This document shows, piece after piece, positions 1-8,832 of a stretch of DNA of 64,000 nucleotides. The stretch comes from Siminovitchia sp047228825 (lineage in GTDB: Bacteria > Bacillota > Bacilli > Bacillales > Bacillaceae_C), in contig NZ_JBFEGN010000003.1 in NCBI RefSeq assembly GCF_047228825.1, forward strand, positions 72,141 through 136,140, given 5' to 3'. Position 1 is the first letter of the stretch; the number at the start of each line of letters is the position of its first letter. Below the pieces are notes generated by a model. The model was not told the DNA's origin. It did no database searches and saw only the letters and a program-made list of their open reading frames with translations. The translations under genes and the position numbers were made by a program.

Positions 1-629
1 AAAATGGTTACTTCCACGCCAAAATCCGATAACATGGAAGCCCATTCGATGCCGATTACTCCTCCGCCAATAATCAAAACCGACTTGGGTAGCTGCTCCA
101 TTTCCAGCGCTTCATCCGAGGTTAAAACAGTTGTACCGTCGATATCCAGCCCCGGCAGGGATTTTGGCCGGGAGCCGGAAGCAAGGATGACATTTTTTGG
201 AATAAGCATTTCATTTTCTTCGCCACTGTCCATTTCCACAGAGACAGTGCCCGGCATTGGCGAAAAAATGGAAGGTCCCAAAATTCTGCCGATACCGTAA
301 TAAACGTCGATTTTCCCTTTTTTCATCAAATGCTGGACGCCTTGGTGCAGCTTTTGGATAATCCCGTTTTTCCGTTCCTGCGCTTTTGAAAAATTCAAGT
401 GGACATTTTCGGAGGAAACTCCGAATTCAGCACTCCGTTTGGCCGTCGAATACACTTCTGCGGTACGAAGCAGCGCTTTGCTTGGAATGCAGCCTTTATG
501 CAGGCATGTGCCGCCAAGCTGTTCTTTCTCCACAAGCGCCGTTTTCAAGCCTAACTGTGACGCGCGGATGGCGGCAACATACCCGCCCGTACCCCCACCG
601 ATGATAACGAGGTCATACTCTTTTGCCAT
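1..629 (-). CDS. lpdV: Dihydrolipoyl dehydrogenase, E3 of branched-chain 2-oxoacid dehydrogenase (C-terminal part outside window)
   Basis: Flavoprotein disulfide oxidoreductase that reoxidises the dihydrolipoyl group of an E2 subunit with NAD+. The first ~209 residues are visible. They show the FAD-binding GGGTGGY motif at residues 11-17, the redox disulfide in GGTCLHKGC (Cys42/Cys47), and near the edge a second dinucleotide motif, IIGGGVIG. The ATG at 629 follows a strong AGGAGG site. The gene lies 100 bp after leucine dehydrogenase, so it is most likely the lpdV of a bkd cluster rather than the pyruvate dehydrogenase copy. The rest runs off the left edge. In B. subtilis a butyrate kinase gene separates bcd from lpdV; none is present here. 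Confidence 0.9.
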   Translation of the reverse strand, partial: MAKEYDLVIIGGGTGGYVAAIRASQLGLKTALVEKEQLGGTCLHKGCIPSKALLRTAEVYSTAKRSAEFGVSSENVHLNFSKAQERKNGIIQKLHQGVQHLMKKGKIDVYYGIGRILGPSIFSPMPGTVSVEMDSGEENEMLIPKNVILASGSRPKSLPGLDIDGTTVLTSDEALEMEQLPKSVLIIGGGVIGIEWASMLSDFGVEVTI

Positions 630-729
630 TTTTTGTCCTCCTCATACCCCATTCACATTCAAATGCGGCGCTCCATTGGTTCCGATCCACGATTGGGTGC
701 TCGGCACCGCGACCTTTTGGGAAGTTTGT

Positions 730-1827
730 CTATATACGATTATGGAGAATGTGCTTGTTATTCAATAAAAACTGGCTTCGGGAATTTTTGATCTTTTCTA
801 TTCTTTCTTCAGCCATGCGGTCTGCCGCCATATATGTAGGAATGTGATCCCGTTTTGAGATCATGATCACTTTCTCGACATTATTGTATATTGTTTCCAC
901 TTTCTTTAACGCCCGCTCTTTGTTATAACCGTAAAGTTCATCTGCTACATTGATGACTCCCCCGGCGTTGATGACATAGTCAGGGGCGTATACGATGCCC
1001 ATTTCATGAATGATGTCTCCATGCCTATTTTCCTTTAGCTGGTTGTTTGCTGAACCCGCAATGACTTTCACTTTAAGCTGGGGAATCGTTTCATCATTGA
1101 TCACGGCTCCGAGTGCACAAGGAGAAAAGATGTCAGCCTTTACGGCATAAATATCCCCCGGATCCACGACCTTTGCGCCAAAAGCTTCTTCCGCCCTGTT
1201 TACGGCATCTTTATTAATGTCCGTTACAATCAGGTGCGCGCCTTCTTCGGACAAATAGCGGCAAAGTTCAAAGGCAACGTTTCCCACTCCTTGAACCGCT
1301 ACTGTTTTTCCTTCTAATGAATCAGTGCCGAATGCCTCTTTTGCGGCGGCTTTCATTCCGACATAGCAGCCATAGGCGGTGACCGGGGAAGGATTCCCGG
1401 AAGAGCCAAAGGCCGGGGAAATTCCGGTTACAAAATTCGTCTCTTCGTGGATTAGATCCATATCGTGTACGGTTGTCCCTACATCTTCAGCAGTAATGTA
1501 GCGTCCGTTCAACCCCTGTATATATCTGCCGAATGCCCTGAACATTTCTTCATTTTTGTCTTTTTTCGGATCACCCATGATAACGGCTTTTCCTCCGCCC
1601 AGGTTTAAACCGGCTGCCGCATTTTTATAAGTCATTCCCCTGGCAAGCCGCAGGGCGTCTTGAATGGCTGCTTCTTCACTGTCGTACGTCCACATTCTTG
1701 TTCCGCCGAGTGCAGGTCCCAACGTGGTGTCATGGATGGCTATAATTGCCTTTAATCCAGACTGCTCATCGTGACAAAATACCAATTGTTCATAGTCATG
1801 ATCTGCCAGGCTTTTGAATACGTTCAC
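730..1827 (-). CDS. bcd: Leucine dehydrogenase
   Basis: Cytosolic NAD-dependent enzyme of the Glu/Leu/Phe/Val dehydrogenase family. It interconverts branched-chain amino acids and 2-oxo acids, feeding the branched-chain acyl-CoA pathway that primes iso/anteiso fatty acids. The catalytic glycine-rich loop GLNLGGGK places Lys80 at the active site, with Lys68 in the MTYK motif, and a Rossmann motif VQGVGNVA follows in the second domain. Length is 365 residues, as usual for the family. I chose a GTG start at 1827, seven bases after a GGGGG site; an upstream TTG at 1848 would add seven residues that do not match the family. lpdV follows on the same strand. Confidence 0.93.
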   Translation of the reverse strand: MNVFKSLADHDYEQLVFCHDEQSGLKAIIAIHDTTLGPALGGTRMWTYDSEEAAIQDALRLARGMTYKNAAAGLNLGGGKAVIMGDPKKDKNEEMFRAFGRYIQGLNGRYITAEDVGTTVHDMDLIHEETNFVTGISPAFGSSGNPSPVTAYGCYVGMKAAAKEAFGTDSLEGKTVAVQGVGNVAFELCRYLSEEGAHLIVTDINKDAVNRAEEAFGAKVVDPGDIYAVKADIFSPCALGAVINDETIPQLKVKVIAGSANNQLKENRHGDIIHEMGIVYAPDYVINAGGVINVADELYGYNKERALKKVETIYNNVEKVIMISKRDHIPTYMAADRMAEERIEKIKNSRSQFLLNNKHILHNRI

Positions 1828-1920
1828 AGAACAACCCCCAATATTCAAGTTTTGTTAAAAATAAGCTGTCTGCCGGTAAATAATACTTGTCACAATTGAT
1901 TGTAACGAAAAGCTCCTTGC

Positions 1921-1949
1921 TTGACAAATGTTACCGATAGGATATGATT
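1921..1949 (+). promoter_or_regulatory. Sigma-A promoter of yqzF
   Basis: A perfect -35 TTGACA (1921-1926), a 17-bp spacer and a -10 TATGAT (1944-1949) lie 31 bp before the yqzF start codon. This is a near-consensus housekeeping promoter. Activity is inferred from sequence only. Confidence 0.7.
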
Positions 1950-1979
1950 TTTTTGAAGTATTTTTTCAAGGAGATTTAT

Positions 1980-2216
1980 ATGGCACGGATTATTGCGCTT
2001 ATTATATTATTGCTCCCAGGGCTTTTGGCGGGTTATGGCATTAAATTGATGAGGGATATGCTGTTCGGGATTTTACAGTCGCCTTATCCGGGTTTGGGGA
2101 TTCAATTTCTTGCCGGGCTCGTTTATTTTATTGTCGGGTTCAGTTTTATCGGAGGTTTCATTTTGCACCGGGACCGAAAAAGAAACAAGGTACAGGACCG
2201 TTTTAAAAAAAGATAA
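1980..2216 (+). CDS. yqzF: Small membrane protein, DUF2627 (YqzF)
   Basis: A 78-residue protein with two hydrophobic segments (about residues 3-22 and 38-60) and a basic, charged C-terminus ending in KKR, consistent with a two-pass membrane protein. It matches the DUF2627 family, whose B. subtilis member YqzF lies beside the bkd cluster. The ATG at 1980 follows AAGGAG at good spacing; a longer reading from 1944 has no ribosome site. Function unknown. It is transcribed alone from the promoter at 1921 and is followed by a hairpin. Confidence 0.8.
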   Translation: MARIIALIILLLPGLLAGYGIKLMRDMLFGILQSPYPGLGIQFLAGLVYFIVGFSFIGGFILHRDRKRNKVQDRFKKR

Positions 2217-2227
2217 AGTGAAGCTTC

Positions 2228-2259
2228 AAACAGTGGGGGATGAAAATCCCCCACTGTTT
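2228..2259 (+). terminator. Hairpin after yqzF
   Basis: Inverted repeat AAACAGTGGGGGAT / ATCCCCCACTGTTT with a short loop, 12 bp after the yqzF stop. The stem is long and GC-rich, but the following T tract is short (TTTGTTT), so this is a probable intrinsic terminator. Confidence 0.6.
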
Positions 2260-2301
2260 GTTTCGGTGCCCCCAGCCGGTCTCACAAATGAATATACCCA
2301 A

Positions 2302-2330
2302 GAAAAAGATCTGCGCAATATGCAGACCTT
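2302..2330 (-). terminator. Terminator of yqiK
   Basis: On the minus strand GGTCTGC and GCAGATC pair around a short loop and are followed by TTTTTC, directly after the yqiK stop codon. Confidence 0.65.
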
Positions 2331-3062
2331 TTATGAGTATTGATTCCTGATTCGAAACGCTTTTCCCGGATAATCGGTTATAATGGCTGAACAATTGATG
2401 GCAAATAGTTTCTTCATGTCCCTTTCTTTATTGACCGTAAAGGGCCGAACCGCAATCCCGCAATCCATGGCCACCTGTATTGCTTCGGCGGAAATGGATT
2501 TCAGTTTGGGATGAATGCCGCTTGCCTGAAGTGATCTTGCATATTCCCAAGGCCGGAACAGAACTTCATTATACAGCGGGGCCGTTTGGATTTCAGGCGC
2601 CAAATGCACACAATGAACAAGTGAATAATGTTTAAACGAAGAAATGATTGTCCGCCTTTCAAAACAAAATTCCCTGACTAGATCAATCACTTTCTCTTCC
2701 AATCCTTTATACGCCTTTACGGCATTTTTCAGCTCGATATTGCATAGAAGGCCATTCCCTTCAAGCCACTCGAAAACTTCCCGCAAAGAAGGAATGCGTG
2801 TGGTTTTCTTAAAAAAATGGGTAGCATGGAAATTCGCTTTCAATTTTCGGATCTGTTCAAAAGTAAAATCTTCCACGTATCCGCTGCCGTTTGTCGTCCT
2901 GTCAACGGTAATATCATGGATGACGACGATCTCCCCATCCGCCGTTAATTGAACATCCAGCTCAATCCCGTCGGCTCCCGCTTTTTCCGCCGCAACAAAA
3001 GCCTCCATCGTATTTTCCGGGTGAGTGCCCGCAGATCCCCGATGTGCCAGTATATATGTCAT
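2331..3062 (-). CDS. yqiK: Glycerophosphodiester phosphodiesterase family protein (YqiK)
   Basis: A 243-residue TIM-barrel enzyme of the GDPD family, expected to cleave glycerophosphodiesters to glycerol 3-phosphate and an alcohol. The catalytic and metal-binding motifs are intact: HRGSAGTHPENT near the N-terminus (His7, Glu16), then GIELDVQLT and VVIHD with the second histidine. There is no signal peptide, so it is probably cytosolic. The ATG at 3062 has AGGTGGTGGG in front. The gene sits between yqzF and spo0A as in B. subtilis. Substrate preference cannot be read from the sequence. Confidence 0.88.
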   Translation of the reverse strand: MTYILAHRGSAGTHPENTMEAFVAAEKAGADGIELDVQLTADGEIVVIHDITVDRTTNGSGYVEDFTFEQIRKLKANFHATHFFKKTTRIPSLREVFEWLEGNGLLCNIELKNAVKAYKGLEEKVIDLVREFCFERRTIISSFKHYSLVHCVHLAPEIQTAPLYNEVLFRPWEYARSLQASGIHPKLKSISAEAIQVAMDCGIAVRPFTVNKERDMKKLFAINCSAIITDYPGKAFRIRNQYS

Positions 3063-3222
3063 CTGCCCACCACCTCAAAGGGTATTTAATTATTGATACC
3101 CTTATATATTCAAAACTCCCTTGTATGGGGTTTTATTCATCCCCCCTTTTGGTAAAAGCAATCGCATCCTGCACCCTGCCTCTCCGATTTTTTGAGGGCG
3201 GGAGTCTTGCGGCCAGCGAATA

Positions 3223-4011
3223 TTAGGATGCTTTATGCTCCAGTCTTAATTTATCCGCAACCATGGCAATGAATTCCGAATTTGTAGGCTTGGCTTTGGA
3301 CATGCTGATCGTATAGCCGAACAAGGATGAAATCGCATCAATATTTCCCCGGCTCCATGCCACTTCAATCGCATGGCGAATGGCTCTTTCAACACGGCTG
3401 GCTGTCGTGTTGTATTTTTTTGCGATGTCCGGATAAAGAACTTTTGTAATCGCACCAAGCAATTCAATATCATGATATACCATTGAAATCGCTTCCCTTA
3501 AGTACAGATAGCCTTTAATATGGGCAGGAACGCCGATTTCGTGGATAACGGTTGTAATGCTCGCTTCGAGATTTCTTGCTTTATCCTCGCCTTGCTTTTT
3601 CGTTTGGGATGATGCGGATTTTACGGTCCGGTTTCCTTTCCCGCTTACATTTCTTATATGGTTTGCTAAATATTCCATATCAAACGGTTTCAGAATAAAG
3701 TAGGATGCACCGAGTTCCACTGCTTTTGTTGTTACATCTTCCTGACCGAACGCGGTCAGCATGATGACATTCGGAAACGGAATTGTTTCTGATTCCCTGA
3801 TTCTCTCCAAAACGCCAAGACCATCCAAATGAGGCATAATAATGTCCAGGATAAGAACATCAACATCGACTTTCTCCAGCAGGTTTAGGCAATCTTGCCC
3901 ATTATGCGCTGTTCCTACAATTTCGATGTCGCTTTGGGTGGACATATATTCCACAAGCAAAGAAATTAATTCGCGGTTATCATCTACAAGTGCAACTTTT
4001 ATTTTCGCCAA
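3223..4011 (-). CDS. spo0A: Sporulation master regulator Spo0A
   Basis: Response regulator that switches on early sporulation genes when phosphorylated by the phosphorelay. The receiver domain (about 1-125) keeps the acidic pocket Asp10/Asp11, the phosphoacceptor Asp56 in LDIIMPHLDG and Lys in ILKPFD. A polar linker leads to the C-terminal DNA-binding domain (about 145-262), which is nearly identical to other Spo0A proteins (TTASRVERAIRHAIEVAWSR, SLFGYTISMSKAKPTN). The start is a TTG at 4011 behind GGGAGGAA. The gene follows spoIVB, the classic Bacillus arrangement. A 0A box upstream suggests autoregulation. Confidence 0.98.
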   Translation of the reverse strand: MAKIKVALVDDNRELISLLVEYMSTQSDIEIVGTAHNGQDCLNLLEKVDVDVLILDIIMPHLDGLGVLERIRESETIPFPNVIMLTAFGQEDVTTKAVELGASYFILKPFDMEYLANHIRNVSGKGNRTVKSASSQTKKQGEDKARNLEASITTVIHEIGVPAHIKGYLYLREAISMVYHDIELLGAITKVLYPDIAKKYNTTASRVERAIRHAIEVAWSRGNIDAISSLFGYTISMSKAKPTNSEFIAMVADKLRLEHKAS

Positions 4012-4161
4012 TTTTAGTTCCTCCCTAAATCTTCACGGTTTATTATGAGTATATTTTTATTCTAACAGACAAATACGCCAAGAAAAGGTAAAATCCTTTT
4101 TATATTTCAAAAATAAGATAAAAAGACAAGGAAGGCTTTTATTTGCCAATTTTCTCTACTG

Positions 4162-4170
4162 TTTTCGACA
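4162..4170 (-). promoter_or_regulatory. Candidate 0A box upstream of spo0A
   Basis: The minus strand reads TGTCGAAAA, matching the Spo0A~P binding core TGTCGAA, 151 bp before the spo0A start codon. Spo0A is known to control its own promoter region in B. subtilis; here that is an inference from the motif. I see nothing else convincing in the 342 bp between spoIVB and spo0A apart from the spoIVB terminator. Confidence 0.5.
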
Positions 4171-4327
4171 TAAATCGATAAGAATTTTCCTTAAAAGAAA
4201 AACGCTCCGCGTCTTTCTTAGAAGTAAGTGGCGGGAGGTTGGCTGGAATAGAATTTGATCGTATATTCCGTCAAACCCGATCGGGGGTTCCGGATCGTCT
4301 TTGTGTAAATACCGTTCGTATTTTTTA

Positions 4328-4353
4328 CAAAAAAAAAGGGGGCATATGGCCCC
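4328..4353 (-). terminator. Terminator of spoIVB
   Basis: On the minus strand GGGGGCC-ATAT-GCCCCC is followed by nine T residues. It begins at the spoIVB stop codon. Confidence 0.88.
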
Positions 4354-5655
4354 CTAACCGGCTTTTTCCATTTTTTCTTGTTCATAAATATTGATGCCGG
4401 CTTCATGCAGCATCCATTCAATATGGACGCCATACCCGGAAGTTGGATCATTGACAAATACATGGGTTACCGCCCCGACAAGCTTGTTGTTTTGAATAAT
4501 CGGGCTCCCGCTCATTCCCTGAACAATTCCACCGGTTTTGTTCAACAATCTTTTATCGGTTACCTTAATGACCATTCCTTTGGTAGCCGGGAATTTTTGC
4601 GGGATGGTACTAACAATTTCGATGTCATACGCCTCTACATCATTGCCGTTTGTAACAGTTAAAATTTTGGCAGGCCCTTCTTTTACTTGATGGGACAGGC
4701 CAATGGAAAGCGGCTTGTCCATCACGCCGTTCTTGATGTCTTTTTTTAACGTTCCAAAAATGCCAAATGGACTGTTTAACGTAATGTTCCCAATGATTTC
4801 TTTATTTCCGGAAAAGCGGGCCAGTTTTTCCCCGGGAGTTCCGTGCTTTCCTTTTTCAATGGCTGTTACCGTTGATTTCACAATTTGCCCATCTTCCACA
4901 ACAATGGGTTTTTTCGTGTCCATATCAGATATAACATGCCCGAGGGCACCGTATTTTTTCGATTTTGGATCATAAAAAGTCATTGTTCCGATCCCTGCGG
5001 CAGAGTCTCTAATATACAGGCCCAATTTAAAGGTCTTTTCCTTTTCGTCCTTTATTGGGAGGAGTTTTGTCTCAAATTGCTCCTGTTCCCGGCGAATCAC
5101 CATATTGAGCGGTTTTCCGTCCTTGCCGGCTCTTTCAACATAATTGGCTATTTCGTCCATGCTTTTAATTTTGTTCCCGTCGATCTCTGTTATCATATCG
5201 CCAACCTTGATCCCGGCATCTTCACCAGGGGAAACTTTTCCGTCCTTGTTGGTCACAAGATGATGTCCGACAACGAGAACACCCAATGTGTTCAATTTGA
5301 CACCGATGGATTGGCCGCCTGGGAGTACCTTGAAATTTTTCAGTACGTTGACGTCCACCTTCTTCACGGGCAAACCGGCAAGTTGAAGGATCATTTCATC
5401 TTTGCCGCTGTTTTCCCCCGTTAATGAGACGGCATCATTCTGATCCTTAAGTGTGAACGTGTTCACCGCTTCAGTGGCTGCAGCAACAGCAGTTGACTTT
5501 GGAAAAACCTGCTTCTCCCCTTCGAACATCGTGATGCTTTGCGGAATGTGAACATATTGTTGGAACGGCTTGGAAAAGCCGATCATGAATAGAGATACAA
5601 GGAGAATTACACCTGTTAACTTTCTTAGTCGCTCTTTCATCAGTTTCTTTTTCAC
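4354..5655 (-). CDS. spoIVB: SpoIVB serine peptidase (S55), forespore signal for sigma-K activation
   Basis: Secreted from the forespore into the space between the two membranes, where it cleaves SpoIVFA and so triggers pro-sigma-K processing. The 433-residue product has an N-terminal membrane anchor (about 12-28), a PDZ domain (about 110-195) and the S55 peptidase domain with the His motif ALGHVISD and nucleophile motif GMSGSPIIQ. It precedes spo0A as in other Bacilli. The GTG at 5655 gives the length shown, but AGGAG lies very close to it; the ATG at 5640 is an alternative five residues shorter. Confidence 0.95.
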   Translation of the reverse strand: MKKKLMKERLRKLTGVILLVSLFMIGFSKPFQQYVHIPQSITMFEGEKQVFPKSTAVAAATEAVNTFTLKDQNDAVSLTGENSGKDEMILQLAGLPVKKVDVNVLKNFKVLPGGQSIGVKLNTLGVLVVGHHLVTNKDGKVSPGEDAGIKVGDMITEIDGNKIKSMDEIANYVERAGKDGKPLNMVIRREQEQFETKLLPIKDEKEKTFKLGLYIRDSAAGIGTMTFYDPKSKKYGALGHVISDMDTKKPIVVEDGQIVKSTVTAIEKGKHGTPGEKLARFSGNKEIIGNITLNSPFGIFGTLKKDIKNGVMDKPLSIGLSHQVKEGPAKILTVTNGNDVEAYDIEIVSTIPQKFPATKGMVIKVTDKRLLNKTGGIVQGMSGSPIIQNNKLVGAVTHVFVNDPTSGYGVHIEWMLHEAGINIYEQEKMEKAG

Positions 5656-5761
5656 TCTCCTCGCCTTCTAGTCCACAGTTATAATGTGACCTCCGGAACG
5701 TGCAATTATAACTGGGGGCGAGAAAAAAAGATGTCCAATGGAGGATAGCTTTTCATTTTTT

Positions 5762-7435
5762 TTAAGACTTTTTCAGGGTATAGGCAGTTTGGAGCAATTC
5801 CTTTGCATGTCTTTTTGTAATTTCAGTTATCTCTGTTCCGGATATCAAGCGGCCAATTTCTTTTATTTTTTCTTTTTCATTCAGGCTTTTGATCGTTGTT
5901 CTCGTTCTTCCTTCAATGATTTCTTTGGAAATGAGCATATGATGATCCGCCATTGCAGCGACTTGGGGCAAATGAGAAATACATAAAACTTGCGAATTGA
6001 CGGATATCTTATAAATTTTCTCGGCCATCGCCTGTGCGACCCGGCCGCTTACACCCGTATCCACTTCATCAAAAATGACGGAAGTGACCCTTGTGGAAAA
6101 TATTGTTTTAAGCGCAAGCATCATGCGTGACAGCTCCCCGCCGGAAGCTACTTTAGACAAGGGTTTTAATGGCTCTCCGGGATTTGTTGAAATGTAAAAT
6201 TGAATGCTTTCCAACCCGTGTCCATTTGGGGGCTGCTCATTAAAAATAACCGCAAAAACGGTCTGGTCCATATACAGTTCTTTTAATTCCCGGTGAATCG
6301 CGCTTGTTAACTTGTTTGCCCATTTTTTCCGGATTTCAGTCAATTGCCTGCCCTTTTCCATTAATTGTATTTTTAGCCTGTCAAGTTGTTTTTGCAACTC
6401 TTCGATGCGGTCTTCCTTGTTAAGGATCGATTCGATTTCTTCCTTGATTTTCTTATGGTAATCCAAAATGTTTTGTACCGAATAACCGTATTTCCTTTTT
6501 AGCTGGCTGATTTCATTCAGACGCGATTCAATTTCATTTAACCGCATGGGATCGTATTCAAGCAGATCAAGCTCGGTTCTGATCGTTGAAACGGCATCCT
6601 CCAGCATATAATAACTGTTGGATACAGTCTCGATGATGGATTGGTATTTATGGTCGATTTCCGCCGCTGTTTCCAATATGCTCATCGCATGGCCGATATA
6701 GTCAAGGCCGCGCTGGTCTCCCTGCAGCTGTTCGTAGCCGTCTTTTAAGGAGGCGAACAACTTTTCAAAATTGGCAAGCCGCTTCCTTTCTTCTTCCAGC
6801 AGCTCATCTTCATCCGCTTGAAGGTTTGCTTTTTCAATTTCCTGCACTTGAAATTGAAGCAAATCGAGGCGATGGGCCATTTGCTGCTCGTTTTTGCTTA
6901 GCTCATCAATTTTATTTTGTACATCCACATATTTTTCATAAACTTTGGCGTAACGCTCCCTTGCAGGCATGATTTCCTCTTTGCCGTATTGATCCAAAAG
7001 CAATAAATGCAAAGCGTCATTCATCAATTCCTGGTGCTCATGTTGCCCATGGATATCGATTAACGAACTGCCGATCTCACGCATGGCGGAGATCGTGACA
7101 AGCTTTCCGTTAATCCGGCACACGCTTTTGCCGGTATTTGAAATTTCCCGGCGCAATACAACCATCCCTTCTTCTGCGTCAATTCCAATTTCCTTTGCTT
7201 TCTCCATACAGGAATGTTCGTCATGGATATAAAACAGGCCTTCGATTTCCGCCTTTTTTTCCCCATGCCGCACAAACTCCGCTGATCCGCGCCCTCCGAC
7301 CAACAAATGGACCGCGTCAATGATTATCGATTTGCCGGCCCCTGTTTCACCGGTTAAAACAGTCAATCCTTCCGAAAATGAAATGGATATTTTGTCAATG
7401 ATGGCAAAGTTTCTAATCGACAATTCCTGTAACAA
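5762..7435 (-). CDS. recN: DNA repair protein RecN
   Basis: SMC-like ATPase that acts early at double-strand breaks. It has Walker A GETGAGKS near the N-terminus, a long coiled-coil middle (about 160-360), the ABC signature ASGGELSRMMLALK and Walker B VIFDEVDTG with a D-loop serine. The length of 557 residues is close to the family. I chose a TTG start at 7435 because it is six bases after GGGGAGGA and gives the usual MLQELSIRNFAII opening; the open frame extends 18 codons upstream without a ribosome site. argR ends 13 bp before it, so the two are likely co-transcribed. Confidence 0.95.
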   Translation of the reverse strand: MLQELSIRNFAIIDKISISFSEGLTVLTGETGAGKSIIIDAVHLLVGGRGSAEFVRHGEKKAEIEGLFYIHDEHSCMEKAKEIGIDAEEGMVVLRREISNTGKSVCRINGKLVTISAMREIGSSLIDIHGQHEHQELMNDALHLLLLDQYGKEEIMPARERYAKVYEKYVDVQNKIDELSKNEQQMAHRLDLLQFQVQEIEKANLQADEDELLEEERKRLANFEKLFASLKDGYEQLQGDQRGLDYIGHAMSILETAAEIDHKYQSIIETVSNSYYMLEDAVSTIRTELDLLEYDPMRLNEIESRLNEISQLKRKYGYSVQNILDYHKKIKEEIESILNKEDRIEELQKQLDRLKIQLMEKGRQLTEIRKKWANKLTSAIHRELKELYMDQTVFAVIFNEQPPNGHGLESIQFYISTNPGEPLKPLSKVASGGELSRMMLALKTIFSTRVTSVIFDEVDTGVSGRVAQAMAEKIYKISVNSQVLCISHLPQVAAMADHHMLISKEIIEGRTRTTIKSLNEKEKIKEIGRLISGTEITEITKRHAKELLQTAYTLKKS

Positions 7436-7448
7436 AGAATTCCTCCCC

Positions 7449-7898
7449 TTAAAGCATGTTGATAAACTTTTCATTGATTGTTTCCGCATATTCGGGTGCC
7501 CTGCAAATAATCAAGCACGTGTCATCTCCACAAATCGTACCCATAATTTCTTCCCAATCAAGGTTATCGATCAATGCGCCAATAGCCTGCGCATTTCCCG
7601 GGAGTGTTTTTAAAACAATAAAGTTATCCGTATGATCGATTCCAATAAAAGAATCCGTTAACAACCGTTTTAACTTTTGAAGCGGATTAAACCGCTGATC
7701 GGCTGGAAGGCTATATTTATACCGCCCGTCCGGAAGAGGAACTTTCACGAGATGCAATTCCTTGATGTCCCGTGACACGGTTGCCTGCGTAACGTTAAAG
7801 CCTTGATTTTTCAAGTAATCGACCAGTTCATCCTGGGTTTCGATTTCCCTTTTTCCGATCACTTCACGGATTTTCAAATGACGCCGTCCCTTGCTCAT
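7449..7898 (-). CDS. argR: Arginine repressor/activator ArgR (AhrC)
   Basis: Hexameric arginine-responsive regulator that represses arginine synthesis and activates its breakdown. The 149 residues match AhrC in length. The N-terminal winged-helix domain (1-70) includes the recognition segment TQATVSRDIKEL. The C-terminal domain has GTICGDDTCLIICR, which forms the arginine-binding and trimer interface. The ATG at 7898 follows GAGGTGG. It is upstream of recN as in B. subtilis. An ARG-box-like sequence lies just before the gene. Confidence 0.95.
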   Translation of the reverse strand: MSKGRRHLKIREVIGKREIETQDELVDYLKNQGFNVTQATVSRDIKELHLVKVPLPDGRYKYSLPADQRFNPLQKLKRLLTDSFIGIDHTDNFIVLKTLPGNAQAIGALIDNLDWEEIMGTICGDDTCLIICRAPEYAETINEKFINML

Positions 7899-7925
7899 AT
7901 TTTCCACCTCTTGCATTTGCATTAA

Positions 7926-7943
7926 ATTGCATTTTTATGCTGT
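7926..7943 (-). promoter_or_regulatory. Candidate ARG box upstream of argR
   Basis: The minus strand contains TAAAAATGCAAT, which matches the second two thirds of the Bacillus ARG box (CATGAATAAAAATKCAAK), followed by a further TTAATGCAA. It ends 27 bp before the argR start, a position suited to autorepression. The first third matches poorly. Confidence 0.42.
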
Positions 7944-7974
7944 CCATCATTATTAGTATTATAATTTTTCATTG

Positions 7975-8004
7975 AAAAAAGGGCAATCTGGAACAGATTG
8001 CCCT
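7975..8004 (-). terminator. Terminator of the dxs-tlyA unit
   Basis: The minus strand reads AAGGGCAATCTG-TTC-CAGATTGCCCTT followed by TTTT, a perfect stem just after the methyltransferase stop codon. Confidence 0.9.
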
Positions 8005-8007
8005 TCG

Positions 8008-8829
8008 TTACTTGTTGAATTGATGATGCGCCTGTTGAACAATATCCGCCACCTTCACGCTTGTTTCGTCGCTGCCCGTTTCCTTTTTGCCTTCATACCG
8101 CAAATGAATGAGAAACTCAATATTCCCTTCACCGCCGGTAATCGGGGAAAAATCAAGGTTTTTGACATCGTAACCTTCGGAGATGGCAAACTCTTTTATT
8201 TTCATAATGACTTGTTCATGAGTTTTCGGTTCCCGTACGATCCCCTTTTTGCCAACCTGGTCTTTGCCGGCCTCAAACTGCGGCTTGATTAACGCAATGA
8301 CATCACCACCGGGAACAAGTATGTTTTTTAAAACAGGCAAGATCAAGGTTAACGAGATAAAAGAGACATCTATCACTGCCATATCCGGCTTGACCGGAAA
8401 TTCATCAGGCGTTACATGGCGAAAATTCGTCCTTTCCATTACGACGACACGTTCATCCTGCCTCAGTTTCCAGGCAAGCTGATTATACCCAACATCGAGG
8501 GCATAGGACATTTTTGCCCCGTGCTGAAGTGCACAGTCTGTAAAGCCGCCGGTCGAAGCACCGATATCAAGCACGGTTTTATCTTTCAAATGTAATTGGA
8601 AACGGCGAATCGCTTTTTCCAATTTCAAGCCGCCCCTGCTTACATAGGGAATGACATTCCCCTTCACGGTAAGAGGAATGTCTATGCCCACTTTCTCACC
8701 GGGTTTGTCGAGCCGCATTTCGTTCGTATACACGATTCCAGCCATAATCGCCCTTTTCGCTTTTTCCCTTGTTTCCATCAAGCCCCTTTCAACCAGGAGC
8801 AGGTCCAGCCTCATTTTTTTTGTTTTCAT
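8008..8829 (-). CDS. yqxC: TlyA-family 2'-O rRNA methyltransferase/hemolysin-like protein (YqxC)
   Basis: 273 residues. An S4 RNA-binding domain (about 5-65) includes RLDLLLVERGLMETREKAKR; an FtsJ-like SAM-dependent methyltransferase domain follows, with SAM motif LDIGASTGGFTDC and a conserved DVSFISL. The family methylates 2'-hydroxyls of 16S/23S rRNA in Mycobacterium; the Bacillus substrate is not established. The start is three bases after the dxs stop, so it belongs to the oapA-dxs transcription unit, which ends at the hairpin at 7975. Confidence 0.92.
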   Translation of the reverse strand: MKTKKMRLDLLLVERGLMETREKAKRAIMAGIVYTNEMRLDKPGEKVGIDIPLTVKGNVIPYVSRGGLKLEKAIRRFQLHLKDKTVLDIGASTGGFTDCALQHGAKMSYALDVGYNQLAWKLRQDERVVVMERTNFRHVTPDEFPVKPDMAVIDVSFISLTLILPVLKNILVPGGDVIALIKPQFEAGKDQVGKKGIVREPKTHEQVIMKIKEFAISEGYDVKNLDFSPITGGEGNIEFLIHLRYEGKKETGSDETSVKVADIVQQAHHQFNK

Positions 8830-8832
8830 GTA

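Noticed and set aside
4081..4140. Sigma-H promoter for spo0A (AAAGGATTT ... TTAGAAT)
   Set aside because: The spacing between the two elements is about twice that required, so I do not call it.
4218..4463. Minus-strand open frame crossing the end of spoIVB and its terminator
   Set aside because: It is out of frame with spoIVB, has no ribosome site and passes through a strong terminator. The non-overlapping part has no recognisable family.
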